From Dicaeum eximium (lineage: Eukaryota; Chordata; Aves; Passeriformes; Dicaeidae), in assembly GCA_013396995.1 (NCBI GenBank), contig VWZP01006699.1:310859-374858 (forward strand): a stretch of 64,000 nucleotides of DNA. The letters run 5' to 3'. How positions within the stretch are numbered: the stretch's first letter is position 1; each line of letters opens with the position of its first letter. The notes below the pieces were generated by a model, which worked only from the letters and a program-made list of their open reading frames with translations, was not told where the DNA came from and searched no databases. The position numbers and the translations under genes were made by a program. Positions 1-11,248 of the stretch are shown one piece after another.

Positions 1-221
1 TGATTAGCATTTTTTTCACCTGACACAGCAAAGAATGGAGAAAAACATTTGCTGAGAGATTAATCTACCTGAGAAGAAAATCTGTCCCTAAATACAACCT
101 GAAAATAAATAGCTTTTTAAAAGCAATGACATGAAAGAGGTTTTAATTTGCACTGTTGTCATAAAATACTTCATGGAAGGTTTTCCAACTGTTCATAATA
201 AGCATCAGCTCTTTCTCTTAC
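1..221 (-). other. XDH intron 9 (partial)
   Basis: This is the beginning of the intron after exon 9, running off the left edge. The donor GTAAGA is at 221-216. I see no other feature. Confidence 0.85.
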
Positions 222-363
222 CCACTTCTGTGTTTCCCACGACGAGTTTGGCATTGGGGTACTGGGATTTGAGAGCCACCAATTCACTGAGAGTTGTGGG
301 CTGGATCCACATCACACGCTCGCCTTTGAAACACATCTGCTTCTGCTGTTTGTTCCTCTGGGT
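222..363 (-). CDS. XDH: XDH exon 9 (residues 232-279): start of FAD domain
   Basis: The exon encodes TQRNKQQKQMCFKGERVMWI followed by QPTTLSELVALKSQYPNAKLVVGNTEVG. The final KLVVGNTEVG is the first FAD-contacting loop of the PCMH-type FAD domain; in human it lies about 14 residues earlier. The acceptor is CCTTCTGCAG and the donor is GTGG|GTAAGA, phase 1, so the final glycine is split with exon 10, which lies beyond the left edge. Similarity to the chicken protein as I recall it is very high across the exon. Confidence 0.96.
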
Positions 364-1627
364 CTGCAGAAGGGATTTCAGACAGAGCTCAGCCCCTACA
401 TCGAGCCAAGAATCACTGCTCACATGCTGCCCATGCCCGTGCCACGCTGGGCTCCATCTCAGCCGAGTTACTGACAGGGGGCTGGGATATCCACTGTGTT
501 GTTGGCAGTTTGCCATTCCCCATCCTTCTGGAGCAGTGATGAAAGTCTTTCTCATGATGACAAAAGCTCCCCCTTCCTGATACTGCCAGGTACATCCTGC
601 TGCCGCATCTCCCTAGCAAGATCTATGCCAGCAAGCTCCATCTGACCAAGGTTCTGGCACGTGCCCGTGTCTCCAGCTGCTTCAATGGGTTTTCCATGCT
701 CATCTGAATCCAAAAATGTCAGTCTTTAGAACTGATGAATTGCAATTAACCTGCTAGGCCAGGTTCTGATTCCCTTTTTAACTACTTCATCCAGTGACTG
801 AAGAAAACATGAGATCAACCCTCGGGCAGGAGAACACCTTGGAAAAGAAACAGAGGAGCCCTATCTCAAGCTGAATCTATCTTATGCTATAGTCTAAGAG
901 AACCTACTCATGCTGTAGCTCATGACACATTTAAGCTGGGCACAGCAGCAGAATTAATGATTGGATTTCAGTTGTTAAATTGAATTTCAGAAGGAAGCTG
1001 TAAACGCCTCATGTGCTGGATCAGATTCCTGGCTGGGACACATTGCTTAGGGGGGAGGATCCATGAAAAAGACAGGAATGAAACATGGAGAGAAACTTAT
1101 CTCACCTAACTTTTAATGTCATTGTCAGCAAACCAACTTTTACTCTTGCTATGGTGAGGGAAGTTTTTTGAAAAGACAACTATTTGAGATACATATTCAG
1201 CTACACCCTGTAGTTCCTACTTCTCTTCCTACACTATAAAGGGAACACAGGGAGACAAGCTCAGATATATCTGTATTTGATGTAGAAGTTCACTGACCTA
1301 GTAAACTGACATTTGGATTTTAGTTACTGTTCCACCCCCAGACAGGCAGTGACTGGGAAGGAAAGCAACCCAAGAGCAGAGACACATATGGTGAGAACCA
1401 GAAAGAAAGCCAGACAGCTGGAGCAGGCACCTGGCCTGCATATTTCTTTTAAAACACCCTGGCTGAAACACCTTCTGTTTTAGAAAACAGGGAAGGATTC
1501 ATGCCATGCATTTTCTTTCATTAGCAGCCATTTTTGTCCTGCCATTTCCTCAGGACAGAGTCACTCAAACCTTGTACAGTACAACTAAACCAACAAATGA
1601 CTGCTAGTTCTTTTGGAATAAACTTAC
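364..1627 (-). other. XDH intron 8
   Basis: The 1,264-bp intron runs from donor GTAAGT at its high-coordinate end to acceptor CTTCTGCAG. It holds no recognisable repeat or conserved coding segment. Confidence 0.85.
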
Positions 1628-1714
1628 CATCAACTCTGGTGGGAAGATTGGCTCCTGTGTGGGATCCAGTGGCTGGAACTCAGAAGAATTGAACAGGCTC
1701 GAGGATGTCATTGT
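1628..1714 (-). CDS. XDH: XDH exon 8 (residues 203-231)
   Basis: The 87-bp exon encodes TMTSSSLFNSSEFQPLDPTQ then EPIFPPELM. It is the end of the inter-domain linker and the well-conserved DPTQEPIFPPEL segment that leads into the FAD domain. The acceptor is GTCATAG, a weak polypyrimidine tract, and the donor is ATG|GTAAGT. Both junctions are phase 0, so exon 7 (EEDRV) and exon 9 (TQRNK) join without codon splitting. No long open frame marks it; the identification rests on the motif and on the junctions. Confidence 0.95.
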
Positions 1715-2162
1715 CTATGACAGAGAAAATGCAAATGACTGAGGAGAAAGCTCTCCACATACAACCATAACTCATTCCTCTTTCTACTCAAATCTCTGTT
1801 ACAATTTCATAGAGCAAAATATGGTAAACAGGAAAAATGATGCCACCTGATTCAGCATTTAAGGTTCTTCAGTTATATTTTTCTGATTCCCCTGCATGTC
1901 TTGTCAGAACCCTCAACTCTGAACCCACTAATATGTTTTAGTCAAACAGAAGTGACATCCCTTTCACACTGGCATGTTAAATCATGTCAAATATACCTTT
2001 TCTGAGGTATGCTCTTCTGACCATAAAATATAAATTTGTCTAAATTGCTTTGCATAAATATTGCTAAAATAAAAGCATTTGGTTTGGGCCTACAATGAGC
2101 TAGATCTAAGACTTTAAAACATTAGAAATAAATGAAAAGCTACTAGTTGAGAAGCACCTTAC
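1715..2162 (-). other. XDH intron 7
   Basis: The 448-bp AT-rich intron has donor GTAAGG and acceptor TGTCATAG. Nothing else is recognisable in it. Confidence 0.85.
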
Positions 2163-2261
2163 CACACGGTCTTCTTCTCCATTCATGCAGCACCCTGGAC
2201 CATTGGGTTTTCCTCCACAGCAGCCCAGACCATTGGCTTTTCCTCCACAGCAGCCCCCATT
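2163..2261 (-). CDS. XDH: XDH exon 7 (residues 170-202): Cys-rich linker with duplication
   Basis: The exon reads NGGCCGGKANGLGCCGGKPN followed by GPGCCMNGEEDRV. It forms the flexible Gly/Cys-rich linker between the iron-sulfur domains and the FAD domain. This is the region that in mammals carries cysteines involved in the reversible dehydrogenase-to-oxidase switch, though the exact residues are not alignable here. Two in-frame 30-bp copies (2,255-2,226 and 2,225-2,196) match at 27 of 30 bases and encode GCCGGKANGL and GCCGGKPNGP. A third partial copy begins GCCMNG. Mammals have a single unit; chicken, as I recall, also has an enlarged but different linker. The acceptor is CTTCATCAG and the donor GTG|GTAAGG, both phase 0. 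Confidence 0.95.
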
Positions 2262-4914
2262 CTGATGAAGAAAAAAGCACATTTCAGCTATTCTGACATA
2301 GTCAGAACATTGCAACTTTTACAGAATATAGTCCTCCTCTTCTATCAATCCCCAGATTTCAGAAATTTGCAGTAACCTTTTTCATTAATAAACTGCTTGA
2401 AAGAAAGGACTCAAAGCAGTCTTAATTATTGGAGTATTCCATGCAACACTGGATGCTTCCTAAAAAACAATCTACAGAAATTCCTGGGAAATTCCTGGTA
2501 ATGAATTTTATTATTCTGTTTCCTAAATTTATTTTATACCCACACCATCTTATGTACCAATTTTTTTCTTCCATTCCTTCATTTGTTTTGTATCTAGACT
2601 GATCCATACAATGTGACAAACTTTTTTCCCCTCCAGATATTCCAAAATATTCCAATTGTACAGTTTTGGAACAGAGAGGAAATTACTTCATTCATTACTG
2701 GACAGCAAAGTTTGGGAAAGATCGCAGTGGGGAATTTAGACCTGTTTTCACAGAAAATGTATCATTTCAGTACACCAGAAGCTGGTTACACATTGCTTAC
2801 AGTTGTCACCATGCTATTTCACAGAAGGGCTGCACCTTGCAGACTCAGAAGGAGCACCACTGTTTTAAAACCCGTGCCATGATTGCCATTCATGCTCATC
2901 GGGACATACAGAGTCCCAGCTTTTTCCAAGAGACAACAAAAACAGCTCAGAGAGCTCTGAGTATCTGCACCACAGCAGAGCCAGAGAGGTGACTAACACA
3001 GCAAAGCTCCAATACTATATTGAAAATTGAGGTTATGGGTTTTAACATTCAGCTTGCCATGGTATTTTCCCTCCCAGTATGACAGCATCCAGTGCCATTG
3101 GCAACTCTGCCACAGCAATTCATGTTCTGTGGGAACCAAAACTATTCTGAGAAAAAATGTGCAGATTCCAAGGAAATGAAGTAGGTTTGATCCTCTTTTG
3201 AGAGCAATATCCAAAGCAGAAGGAAGGTGCCAATATTTTGGTGTTTCTCTTGCCAATGGAAGGCAGTAATGCCCACTGTACTGATAAACCTCTTGTTCTG
3301 GTTTGGAACTATTCTGACCATCAGCCATTATCTCTGGAGCTGTGAGGAGGCACCCAGAGAAGGCTGAAAGGGACAAGCACATACAATACCACACCAGTAC
3401 TCTCCACCAGGCAGACCATCTGCCTTTGTTTCCAATCTGACTCCTATTACCATTTCTTGAAAATTACTTATCACCATTTCTTGAAATGCCCTTTGATTGG
3501 GAGAGGCAGGAAATAGCAGATGCTTGTTCAGATTCCAGCTCTAATCACAATTCTGTTGATCTCTATCAGAGGTCAACAGAAACCACTGTTTGTGCTATGT
3601 AGAGTCCCTTCCTCTCCCTGGCATCTCTTTTTCAGGCTGAGGTGCACTCAGTGCTTCCCTGTATGGAAGTCAGATTGCCACAGATCCTTGTTCCAGTTCT
3701 CTGAATCTTCCTCTGTTCTTCTATACCATGTTAGAGATGAGAGGAGCAGAACTGCACAGAGTACTCAAGTTTAGGAAGCGCCATGGAAGAGTTTTCTGTT
3801 TTGTATCCCATTCTATTCTCCAGTCTCTCAGGTTTAGAAAATCCTTCAGAAATTCCTCAAAGCCAATTCCTACCTTCACTACCCAGAGTAATTGGTATCT
3901 GTTAGCTTATTTTCTCATATCCTTACACTCTTTTAAACCACATTTAGGGATAGGTGCAACAGCCTTGCTTCCCACCACAGATCCCAGCACAACTCCACAA
4001 CAGTGACCCCCCTCAACTATAAAAATATGCCATTTTTCCTCTATTGCCTTTTAACCAATCTTTCATCCATATAGAGATCTTCCCTCTTAACCCCTATTGT
4101 CTTTAAAAGCCTTTGGTGAGACACTGTGGAAAGCCTGTTGGAAATCCAAGGCTTTTATCAACTGGGTTTATCAACCATTTGTAATAGTCTCGCTCCTGCT
4201 TGTATTCTCTTTTGTTGATGCAATTCTGGATAATAAAATGAAATTATTTGGCATCATTGCTAATTTTTTCCTTTTGATATTTAATACCAGTGTAGACCCA
4301 TGAGTGGCTGGTAATCACTGAAGTACTTAATGATGTACTCTTCTTCACAGCCTCCAGCACTCTTTCAGGTACCAAGGGACTAGAGAAAATTTATGGCAAA
4401 GCTTCATACCTCACCCAAACCAGCAGAAGGATTCTGGGCAAGAGCTGAAAAATATAATGACTCCAACTTCTTTCCACAGCTATTCCTGTTCTGCAGCTGA
4501 TCTTTCAAAAAAGCAAATTGCTCACCTGATTCCTCCCCAGTGTGTCCCTACCAGTGCACCATACACTTTACACTTTGTCCACACCAGGATCAGCTGCAAG
4601 CTGTATTATGCAGAGAGAGTGAATTTTTCTGAGACTTACAGAAAAGAGTTATAGAGTCTGATTACCTGTGATGCAAAAAGTGACCATCAGATGGAACTTA
4701 TTTCAGTGTCCCAGCAAGTGGAGAGAGTAAAGGGTTAGCTCTATCTGAATTATTAACACATGAATCACATACAAAGAGGTCAAGAGTTGGAGCTGGGTTG
4801 TTGGAGCATATATATTTCCTTTCTCCCCATTTGAGTTCATGGTGTGCTTCAGTAACAGAGAGAAAGACAGCCAACTTTCCAGGTTTTTTTAAAATATCAT
4901 CTGAAGCCACTTAC
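2262..4914 (-). other. XDH intron 6
   Basis: This intron is 2,653 bp. Open frames at 2,613-2,992 and 2,993-3,394 lack any family resemblance. The interval 4,020-4,300 is AT-rich. I see no clear transposon. Confidence 0.85.
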
Positions 4915-4976
4915 TTTAGCAAATGTCCTGTATCCTTCCAGAATGGCTCTGTAGCCTGTACACCGACACAAGTTCC
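4915..4976 (-). CDS. XDH: XDH exon 6 (residues 149-169): CRC motif
   Basis: This 62-bp exon completes Gly149 and encodes NLCRCTGYRAILEGYRTFAK. Cys152 and Cys154 of the LCRCTGYR motif complete the second [2Fe-2S] cluster. The acceptor is CAATGCAG and the donor is AAA|GTAAGT, a near-perfect consensus. Ala159 replaces the proline usual in the family motif GYRPIL; this is a conservative surface change rather than a defect. The exon is too short to be found by open-frame length and was recognised from the motif and junction phases. Confidence 0.96.
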
Positions 4977-5758
4977 CTGCATTGCCAGAGCAAAAGGATA
5001 AAGATTTAGTGTCATTTGGCTAAAAACTTCTCTTCTTTTAGAACATTCTATTGTTTCTCACAAAAGCTTGTCAAATCTTGATACTGCTAATGAAAAAACT
5101 GGGAGGAAGAAAATTTCATTAGGAACCTTGCAACAACCCTACCATTCCTTTTCATTGAAATTTAAACTGAAATTCATTTAGAACAAATTCAATCTGTCTT
5201 ATCCAGTATTCATTTATCTCAATTGTGTGAGTCTTGTATCAGTATACCAACTAGTCTGTCTCCTGAATTACAGAGAGATTGCTTTCTCCTGCATCATCAT
5301 TCCTCTCAGATCCCTGCTGGAAGCACAGTAATGACTCTAACTTCAGGAACAACAGCAGCCTCTCACAGGATTTACAAGTTGGATTCTGCCCCACTCCATC
5401 ATTGCACGTTGCTGTCTTGGTCCTTGACTTTAGAACGTTCTCTGTCACCTCTGCAGGCTCGTGTGACAGCAATGAATAAAGAAGGACACTTTTATACCCC
5501 TCAAGGACAGGCCACCTTTTGGTCTGCTGTTGAGATTAGTGGGTTCCTAATCCCAGACTGAGGCCACTTGTCCCTACTTGTGAACTATGATGTTCACTTC
5601 ATAGCACCTGTCCGGTCTCCGAGTGGAAAAGCTACTCCTTAACCTCACAACCATAATCTATTTTTAACAAAATACATTAAATACCTCCATCCCACTGGGT
5701 GAAGCAGATGTAATAAAAGCAGAACAGGTTGCACCCCCTACAGGGCTATGAATATTAC
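4977..5758 (-). other. XDH intron 5
   Basis: This is a 782-bp intron. Several overlapping open frames at 5,223-5,561 lie in both strands and match nothing I recognise. No repeat was identified. Confidence 0.85.
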
Positions 5759-5885
5759 CTTGGAAAGCATCTTCGATGTCCTCCATGTGGGGCTCGGGGT
5801 TATTCCGAAGCAACGTGTACATGGACATGACAATGCCTGGAGTGCAAAAGCCACACTGGGACCCATGACTTTTTGCTATCCTCTC
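5759..5885 (-). CDS. XDH: XDH exon 5 (residues 107-149): second [2Fe-2S] domain
   Basis: The exon encodes ERIAKSHGSQCGFCTPGIVM followed by SMYTLLRNNPEPHMEDIEDAFQ and the first base of Gly149. Cys117 and Cys120 in the QCGFCTPG motif are two ligands of the alpha-helical [2Fe-2S] cluster, which relays electrons from the molybdenum site toward FAD. The acceptor is TTTCTCTCAG and the donor is CAAG|GTAATA. Exon 4 ends in phase 0 (PAQ), so the junction gives PAQERIAK. The segment NNPEPHMED is the least conserved part; human and chicken vary there too. The ending AFQGN favours XDH over aldehyde oxidase. Confidence 0.97.
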
Positions 5886-6835
5886 CTGAGAGAAAGTAAA
5901 AACCATTATTAGCCCATAATATCAAGGAAAGTTCATTGTTGTGTTTGTTTCTATTACATTTCTGTTAAAACCAAAACCCAGTGTCACAGAGGAGCTAATA
6001 TTACCATCAGATGTTCTCTGGTCAATTAATCTGTGAGACAGCCTTCAAAGAGGAGAGCAGCTTGAAAAGTTTGCACCTAGGCTTTGAACTCAGAATGTGA
6101 CTGAAGGTCACTACAAGATTCCAAGGATATCAGGAGTTCTTCAGATTTACCATGCTAGGAAGGTTTGGGCTACCTGCCTAGACCTGAGTTTGAATTTCAA
6201 AACTTAGCTGTCAGAATCTTCAGGTGGGGGAGAGAAGACAAATAAACACAGGTCAGACTGGCTGCCATCCATTCATGCACATCAAACTTATTTTTCACTT
6301 TGTTGTTTACTCCCTCAGACCCTGGCACAAGTCCTACCCACTGTGGAAATTGAGATGAATCACAGTTTACCTTAAGGGAACAGGTCTCTGACAAAGAGAG
6401 GCAAGGCTGCATTGTAACACCTTGCTAAAAGAGCAAGGATGCACCTTCCTGTCACTCCTCCAGAAACATTGCTAAACCAAACTTTACTTCACTACTGCAG
6501 GGAAGGTTCCTAACTATGCAAGACCAGAAACCAAAGTCATTGGTGGAAGGCCATAGGAGAGCCCAAACCTATCTCAGATTTCCTAGCTCCAGGTCATTAT
6601 ACTGGCTTTCCCCACAACATTAACATTCCCAGACCAGGATGTGGACCAGCTGTACCATTGCATCAGGAGTTTGATTCTGTCACTTAGCCATTCCTGCAAG
6701 TATGGATTGCTCATGTGGAGAGTCAGCCTCGTGGCTTTAGCATTAGGGTGGAAGTCCCAGTGTCCTGGAACAGATTTTATTAGCATAAGAAAACATGCAT
6801 AGAGAGTTTTTAAGTTACCAGTATTAATAGCTTAC
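5886..6835 (-). other. XDH intron 4
   Basis: This 950-bp intron has donor GTAAGC and acceptor TCTCTCAG. No repeat or extra exon was recognised. Confidence 0.85.
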
Positions 6836-6944
6836 CTGGGCTGGGTGCAGCCTGGACTTTGTGTTTCCTATGCCTTCAACAGTAGTTACAGCCACATGAT
6901 GCAGGGCACAGACAGGGAAGAGACAAGCATTGGCAGTATGGTGG
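6836..6944 (-). CDS. XDH: XDH exon 4 (residues 70-106): fourth ligand of first cluster
   Basis: The 109-bp exon translates as HHTANACLFPVCALHHVAVT then TVEGIGNTKSRLHPAQ. Cys77 in ANACLF is the fourth ligand of the first [2Fe-2S] cluster (human Cys73). The acceptor is CTGTTTAG and the donor is CAG|GTAAGC, phase 0. I found the exon by searching the long gap between exons 3 and 5 for the missing segment. Both junctions complete codons correctly, so its identity is firm although no long open frame marks it. Compared with chicken as I remember it, one residue differs (VCALHH for ICALHH). Confidence 0.95.
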
Positions 6945-8084
6945 CTAAACAGTACATTAAGGTCATTTCATTTGACAGTGCTGCTCAATCAAGGAAAAAG
7001 GGAACAGGAGCAGTGAAGAGTACTCAGAAGCTACAGCAGTGGACAATAGGAGCACTTAAATAGATGTGATACAATAATTAATTACAAGCCAAATCCTACA
7101 GCACCCAGTCATCCAAGGTTCTAATCCATTTCCCTTGCAGTCTGATCTGGGCATACCCCATAGGATTTCACCTAGATATAGCAACTTTAAACATCCTTGT
7201 TGCACATTAAGATACAGAACCCATGTAAGTAATTTATAGGGGCAGACTACAAATACCAAGAGCTTGTGCAGCTGGACGCTTGCAAAGTTATGTAAGAGCC
7301 TGAAGTTCTCAGTCTTTTAGCTAGAAAGCTGTTTCTAGATGGTAAACATGGGGGGAAATTCTCTTTTACCTTCAGTATAGACTAATGTTGCCAAAACTCA
7401 TGTAAGACCTAGCTATTTCATCTCCTTTCTATCAAGACAGAATAATGATCCTAAAGATATCTTGTTCATGGCCATGCTATTAAGCAGAACCACTCAGAGG
7501 ATCCAAGTTATAGTATATCGAAACATTATTCCAAATATAGCAAAGATTTCAGTGCCTTCTGTTCCTCACAGTAAAACTAAACTGGGGCTTGTTTCTCTGT
7601 CTCACCCTCTCTTTGTATTCTCCTTTTTGTTTGATTCCATTGTTTCCCCCTTCAATTAATTAAAGTGAGAACAGGAGGAAATTTCATCTCAGGAAGTAAG
7701 TCTGAAGGTTACAGTACAAGTAGAGAAAAAGGTTAGCATCTGCTGGCATACAGAAACGAGATTATTGTCATAGTACAATAACAATAAAGATTTTATCACA
7801 ATAATCATTATATAGTTTCTCACAGAAAGAAGTTACATTAGAATCAGTGCAGATATTGCAGGGCACAAAGGAATAGCTCCCTATCAGCATTGTACAATGC
7901 TTTAAGGAAAATACTTTCTTATCTTAGCCTTCTGAGCTTATGTTCAGAAAGTGAAAAATGATGTTTTGGCAGAAACATTAATTATGTAACTTTTTTTAAA
8001 AAATAATACTATGTCTGGTATGTCAGGAACCTGGACCAGTCCCATTTTATTTCTCTGTTGCAGAGTTCAGATGGCAAAGGATAC
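6945..8084 (-). other. XDH intron 3
   Basis: The 1,140-bp intron has donor GTATCC and acceptor CTGTTTAG. An AT-rich patch with repeated CAATAA and ATTAT words lies around 7,750-7,810. Nothing else is seen. Confidence 0.85.
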
Positions 8085-8181
8085 AGGATTTTCTTCTGAA
8101 AGGGATCATACTTGGATATCATAACAGTGCAAGCACCACATCCACCTTCTCCACAGCCCAGTTTGGTTCCACACAGGCCCA
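8085..8181 (-). CDS. XDH: XDH exon 3 (residues 38-70): first [2Fe-2S] ligands
   Basis: The exon encodes GLCGTKLGCGEGGCGACTV followed by MISKYDPFQKKI. It supplies Cys47, Cys52 and Cys55, three of the four ligands of the plant-type [2Fe-2S] cluster, equivalent to human Cys43, 48 and 51. The acceptor is TTCTCTCAG. The donor is ATCCT|GTATCC and leaves phase 2; the C opening exon 4 completes Leu70. The extra Cys41 in GLCG replaces the serine of the human enzyme and, as I recall, is also present in chicken. The encoded sequence shows no deviation from the family. Confidence 0.97.
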
Positions 8182-10502
8182 CTGAGAGAACAGGAATTAA
8201 GGAAAACACGAAAAGTGTTGGCAGAAACCTGCTCAAGTCTTCAACCAAGGCTGAGCAACAAGTTCTTGCTGGAAACAAAGCACTCATTTCTTCTGCTTAA
8301 CAATTTAACATAAGTAAAGTTTCAAAAGCTGGCATGTGAGTATTGAGAACAGCACCCAAACCCCTCATAAAGACACAACCCACATTCCAACAGACTCTTA
8401 GAAATAAACAAAAAAAATCCTCAACTGCAACAGTTCCCACTTTCCATTACTCAGAAATGGAAATGACATAAGGGAGATCAAGAGCTGGTAATTGCTGAGC
8501 AGGAGCTGTTCAGGCATGCAGCCACATCCCTGAGCCACACAGTGACATCCTCCTTCAGCACCTCTCACTGGTGGGGCTTGCCTTCTTCCTACACCTGGTA
8601 ACTCCCACCATCCAGAAGGCTCCCAGGCAGGGCAGTCACTCAGGGCTACAAGTTACACAGTTTACCACTGCCTGGGAGCTGCATCTGAACTGCTCACAAA
8701 CTAGCTGCATCTCAAAAGTCATGGTCTGGCCACCCCATTTCTGATGGCTTGCCAATTGACAGGGACAAAACCAGCCAAGCACACCCCCCAGGAGCCTGGG
8801 TCCCATAAAATCATAGGAGGGAGACACTGAGAGCCAGAACTCATGGAGATGCACAGAACCCCTGCACAGGCACCTGGGAGCTCACAGAGTCTATGGCCCA
8901 GCCTAAGCAGAATCCTCCACAGACTGCTCTCAAGGGAGCTCAGGAGAGAATTCCTTGAGTCACTTCTGCTTAGGTTCCTTCACTCATTAGAAGGTAATTA
9001 GACACTAGTATTTATTGCAAAGAGGATTGGCCCAAGTTGAGAGGCTTTTGGTGGGGTAAAAATCAGCTGACTTCACTGGCAATGGACACATTGAGTAGAG
9101 ATAATCAGTGCCTTTCCCTATATCACAGAGCCTTTGGAAAAGCAACAGACACTGTCATAGAGGACACTCAATTCATCTTGACTTCAGTGCAAACAGGATA
9201 GCACTTACCATTCCTAGAGGATCATAGAATTATTTAGGTTGGAAAAGGTCTTTAGGATCACCAAGTCCAACCATAAACATAATGCTGCCAAGTCCACCAC
9301 TAAACCATGTCTTTAATGCAAACCTAACACTGTCAAGTCCATGATTAAACCATGTCCTTAAAGCCAGCACTGCTTTTCATGCAAGCATGTGCCTGCTTGA
9401 GCAGAAATACAGCTTTCCATGCCATCTGATGTTTCTCTTGACAACAGTGCTAACCTGCCTCGATAAAACATGTTTCTCAAAGTATTTGTCTGACCCTAAC
9501 CAGACATCTACAAAGTAGGTTCACCACAGTGCTCATGTAGAAGATCAGCATGTTTTGAAGAGCTCAGATTCTCTCTTTACAAAGCTATTTGCAGTAGTTA
9601 TCAACAAGCTCAGACAAAAGTTCTAGCGGTAAGACAGGCACACCTAGGCGTAAGAGTCATGCCACTTACATTTCCTCTTGACACTTATCCATCTATTGTA
9701 TCTTCAGATAAATAGAGCTGTTGATCGTTCTGCTGGAAACCTCAAAGAGGAGTGTGATTCATGTCCCTGTACTTCCTTCAGCTCCCAGACAAAAGGAACA
9801 CAGCAGCATGGTATGGACACACCAACACAGCTGTGAACAGTTTGGCAGATGTACACACCCCGCTGGCCAGACAAAAACTCAGAAAACATGGAATGCCACT
9901 ATCTATGGAACCAGACCTGGTACAGCCAGCCTGGTCATCACAGTAATAGCTACTCAGCTCCTGAAGCTGTTCTGACTCACATGTTGACCAGTTTCAGACA
10001 GGGGTGAAATATGCCACTTGCATCTGCCCGTGTAAACATGCCCGTGGTACATGGGGGGAACCCCTGCCTCTTTGCCTGCCTCCCTGGGCCATCTGATAAA
10101 CAGCACAGAATTATCAAGTTATGGGGTATTAACTAGCCAATAAGATGTTTTGGCCAGAAAATTCTTTATGATTTGTGTGGTGGAACAAACTTAAATTTCC
10201 TTGAATTTTACTGCCATTTCATTATTGCTTCCTTTCCATTATATTATAATTCTGTGAAATTACAAGTTTCTCCTTTAAAGTATTAATAAATAATTTGAAA
10301 TATATGATTTTAAATTTGTTATTGTTTAAGCCTGGAATAGTAGCTGTAATCTTTGCTAGCAAGAAATACCAGACAAAGCAAAGCACTCCCTCTTACACTC
10401 TGTGAAAAAGCTCTGCCCAGTACTGAAGTGACAGAACAGTAAACAATTATGAAATGCTGTAGGCATTTAAAGCCTTCTGCAGTTTTTTCTGACCCCGGAT
10501 AC
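8182..10502 (-). other. XDH intron 2
   Basis: The 2,321-bp intron has donor GTATCC and acceptor TTCTCTCAG. It contains the CR1 3' fragment listed at 9,221. The rest shows no recognisable feature. Confidence 0.85.
9221..9375 (-). mobile_element. CR1 LINE 3' end fragment (in XDH intron 2)
   Basis: The plus strand begins ATCATAGAATTATTTAGG, the reverse complement of the classic avian CR1 3' terminus. It continues with GGTTGGAAAAGGTC and CAAGTCCAACC words typical of the element. The CR1 sense strand is therefore minus, the same as XDH. Only about 150 bp remains, a usual 5'-truncated insertion. A 45-bp stretch is repeated inside it (CAAGTCC at 9,289 and 9,334, each followed by TAAACCATGTC). Confidence 0.85.
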
Positions 10503-10560
10503 ATTTTCTTCGTAGATAAGTTAGCAGTGTTGTTTCTGGGTCCACGTCTTTTTCCACCAC
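10503..10560 (-). CDS. XDH: XDH exon 2 (residues 19-37 plus first base of 38)
   Basis: This 58-bp exon encodes VVEKDVDPETTLLTYLRRK and the first base of Leu38, part of the N-terminal ferredoxin-like fold. The acceptor is TTCTTGCAG. The donor reads AAAT|GTATCC, an atypical donor lacking the usual AAG at +3 to +5; the same six bases follow exon 3. The phase-1 junction is completed by TG at the start of exon 3, giving the family sequence RRKLGLCG. The open frame around it extends into intron on both sides and should not be read as protein. Confidence 0.95.
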
Positions 10561-11248
10561 CTGCAAGAAGGGAAAGATATTGATAAACACAAAATGTTTT
10601 ACAACACAGATAAGTTAGTTGCAAGGGGAAGGTTTGGTCTTTCTGCACTTCTTTTCCAAAGCAGGGAGCAAAATCACTGATTATTTCAGCAATGTTGGTC
10701 ATGTATCCAGACAACTTTTCCTTGAATTTATTGCATCGGAGGGAAGTATATGCCTTACATACATCTGAGTTTTTCAGTCATGGCACACTGAGGCAAATCT
10801 ATAAAACCTTCATCAAAAATGGCAGACAGGCTTAGTAGTGAGAAGAGAAATAACTGTGTTTTGTACTCATATCTTGGGCTCCTGACATGTCCCAAATGGT
10901 GTCTCATCTTTACTGACCCTGAATAACTGAACTCTGTCCTTTTTTTTATTATTAGAAGAGACAGAGAAAATGAGCAGATAAACAGAATGACAGAGAGAGC
11001 ATCAGTAATAGGCTTTGCAGAGAAAAAAACCCAACAGTGGAAACTGTTATGTGACAACACAGGGTGCAGCAGTACCAATCCTCTGAAGTTTCTCCTACTT
11101 CCCTTGAAACATTAAATCAATCAGTATTATAATAGTAGCCATCCTAAATGTGGGAATACAAAATTCCAAGAAAGAATAAATTTTTGCTGCCTATTTTGAG
11201 CCACCTCCATACTATTAATAAACCACACTATCCGAAGTTATGCATTAG

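Noticed and set aside
2613..3394. Frames of 89-133 codons in XDH intron 6
   Set aside because: They lie between well-phased XDH exons 6 and 7 and match no family; treated as intronic chance frames.
8009..8287. 92-codon minus frame as a single exon
   Set aside because: Only 8,085-8,181 is XDH exon 3; the rest reads across the AG acceptor and GT donor into introns.
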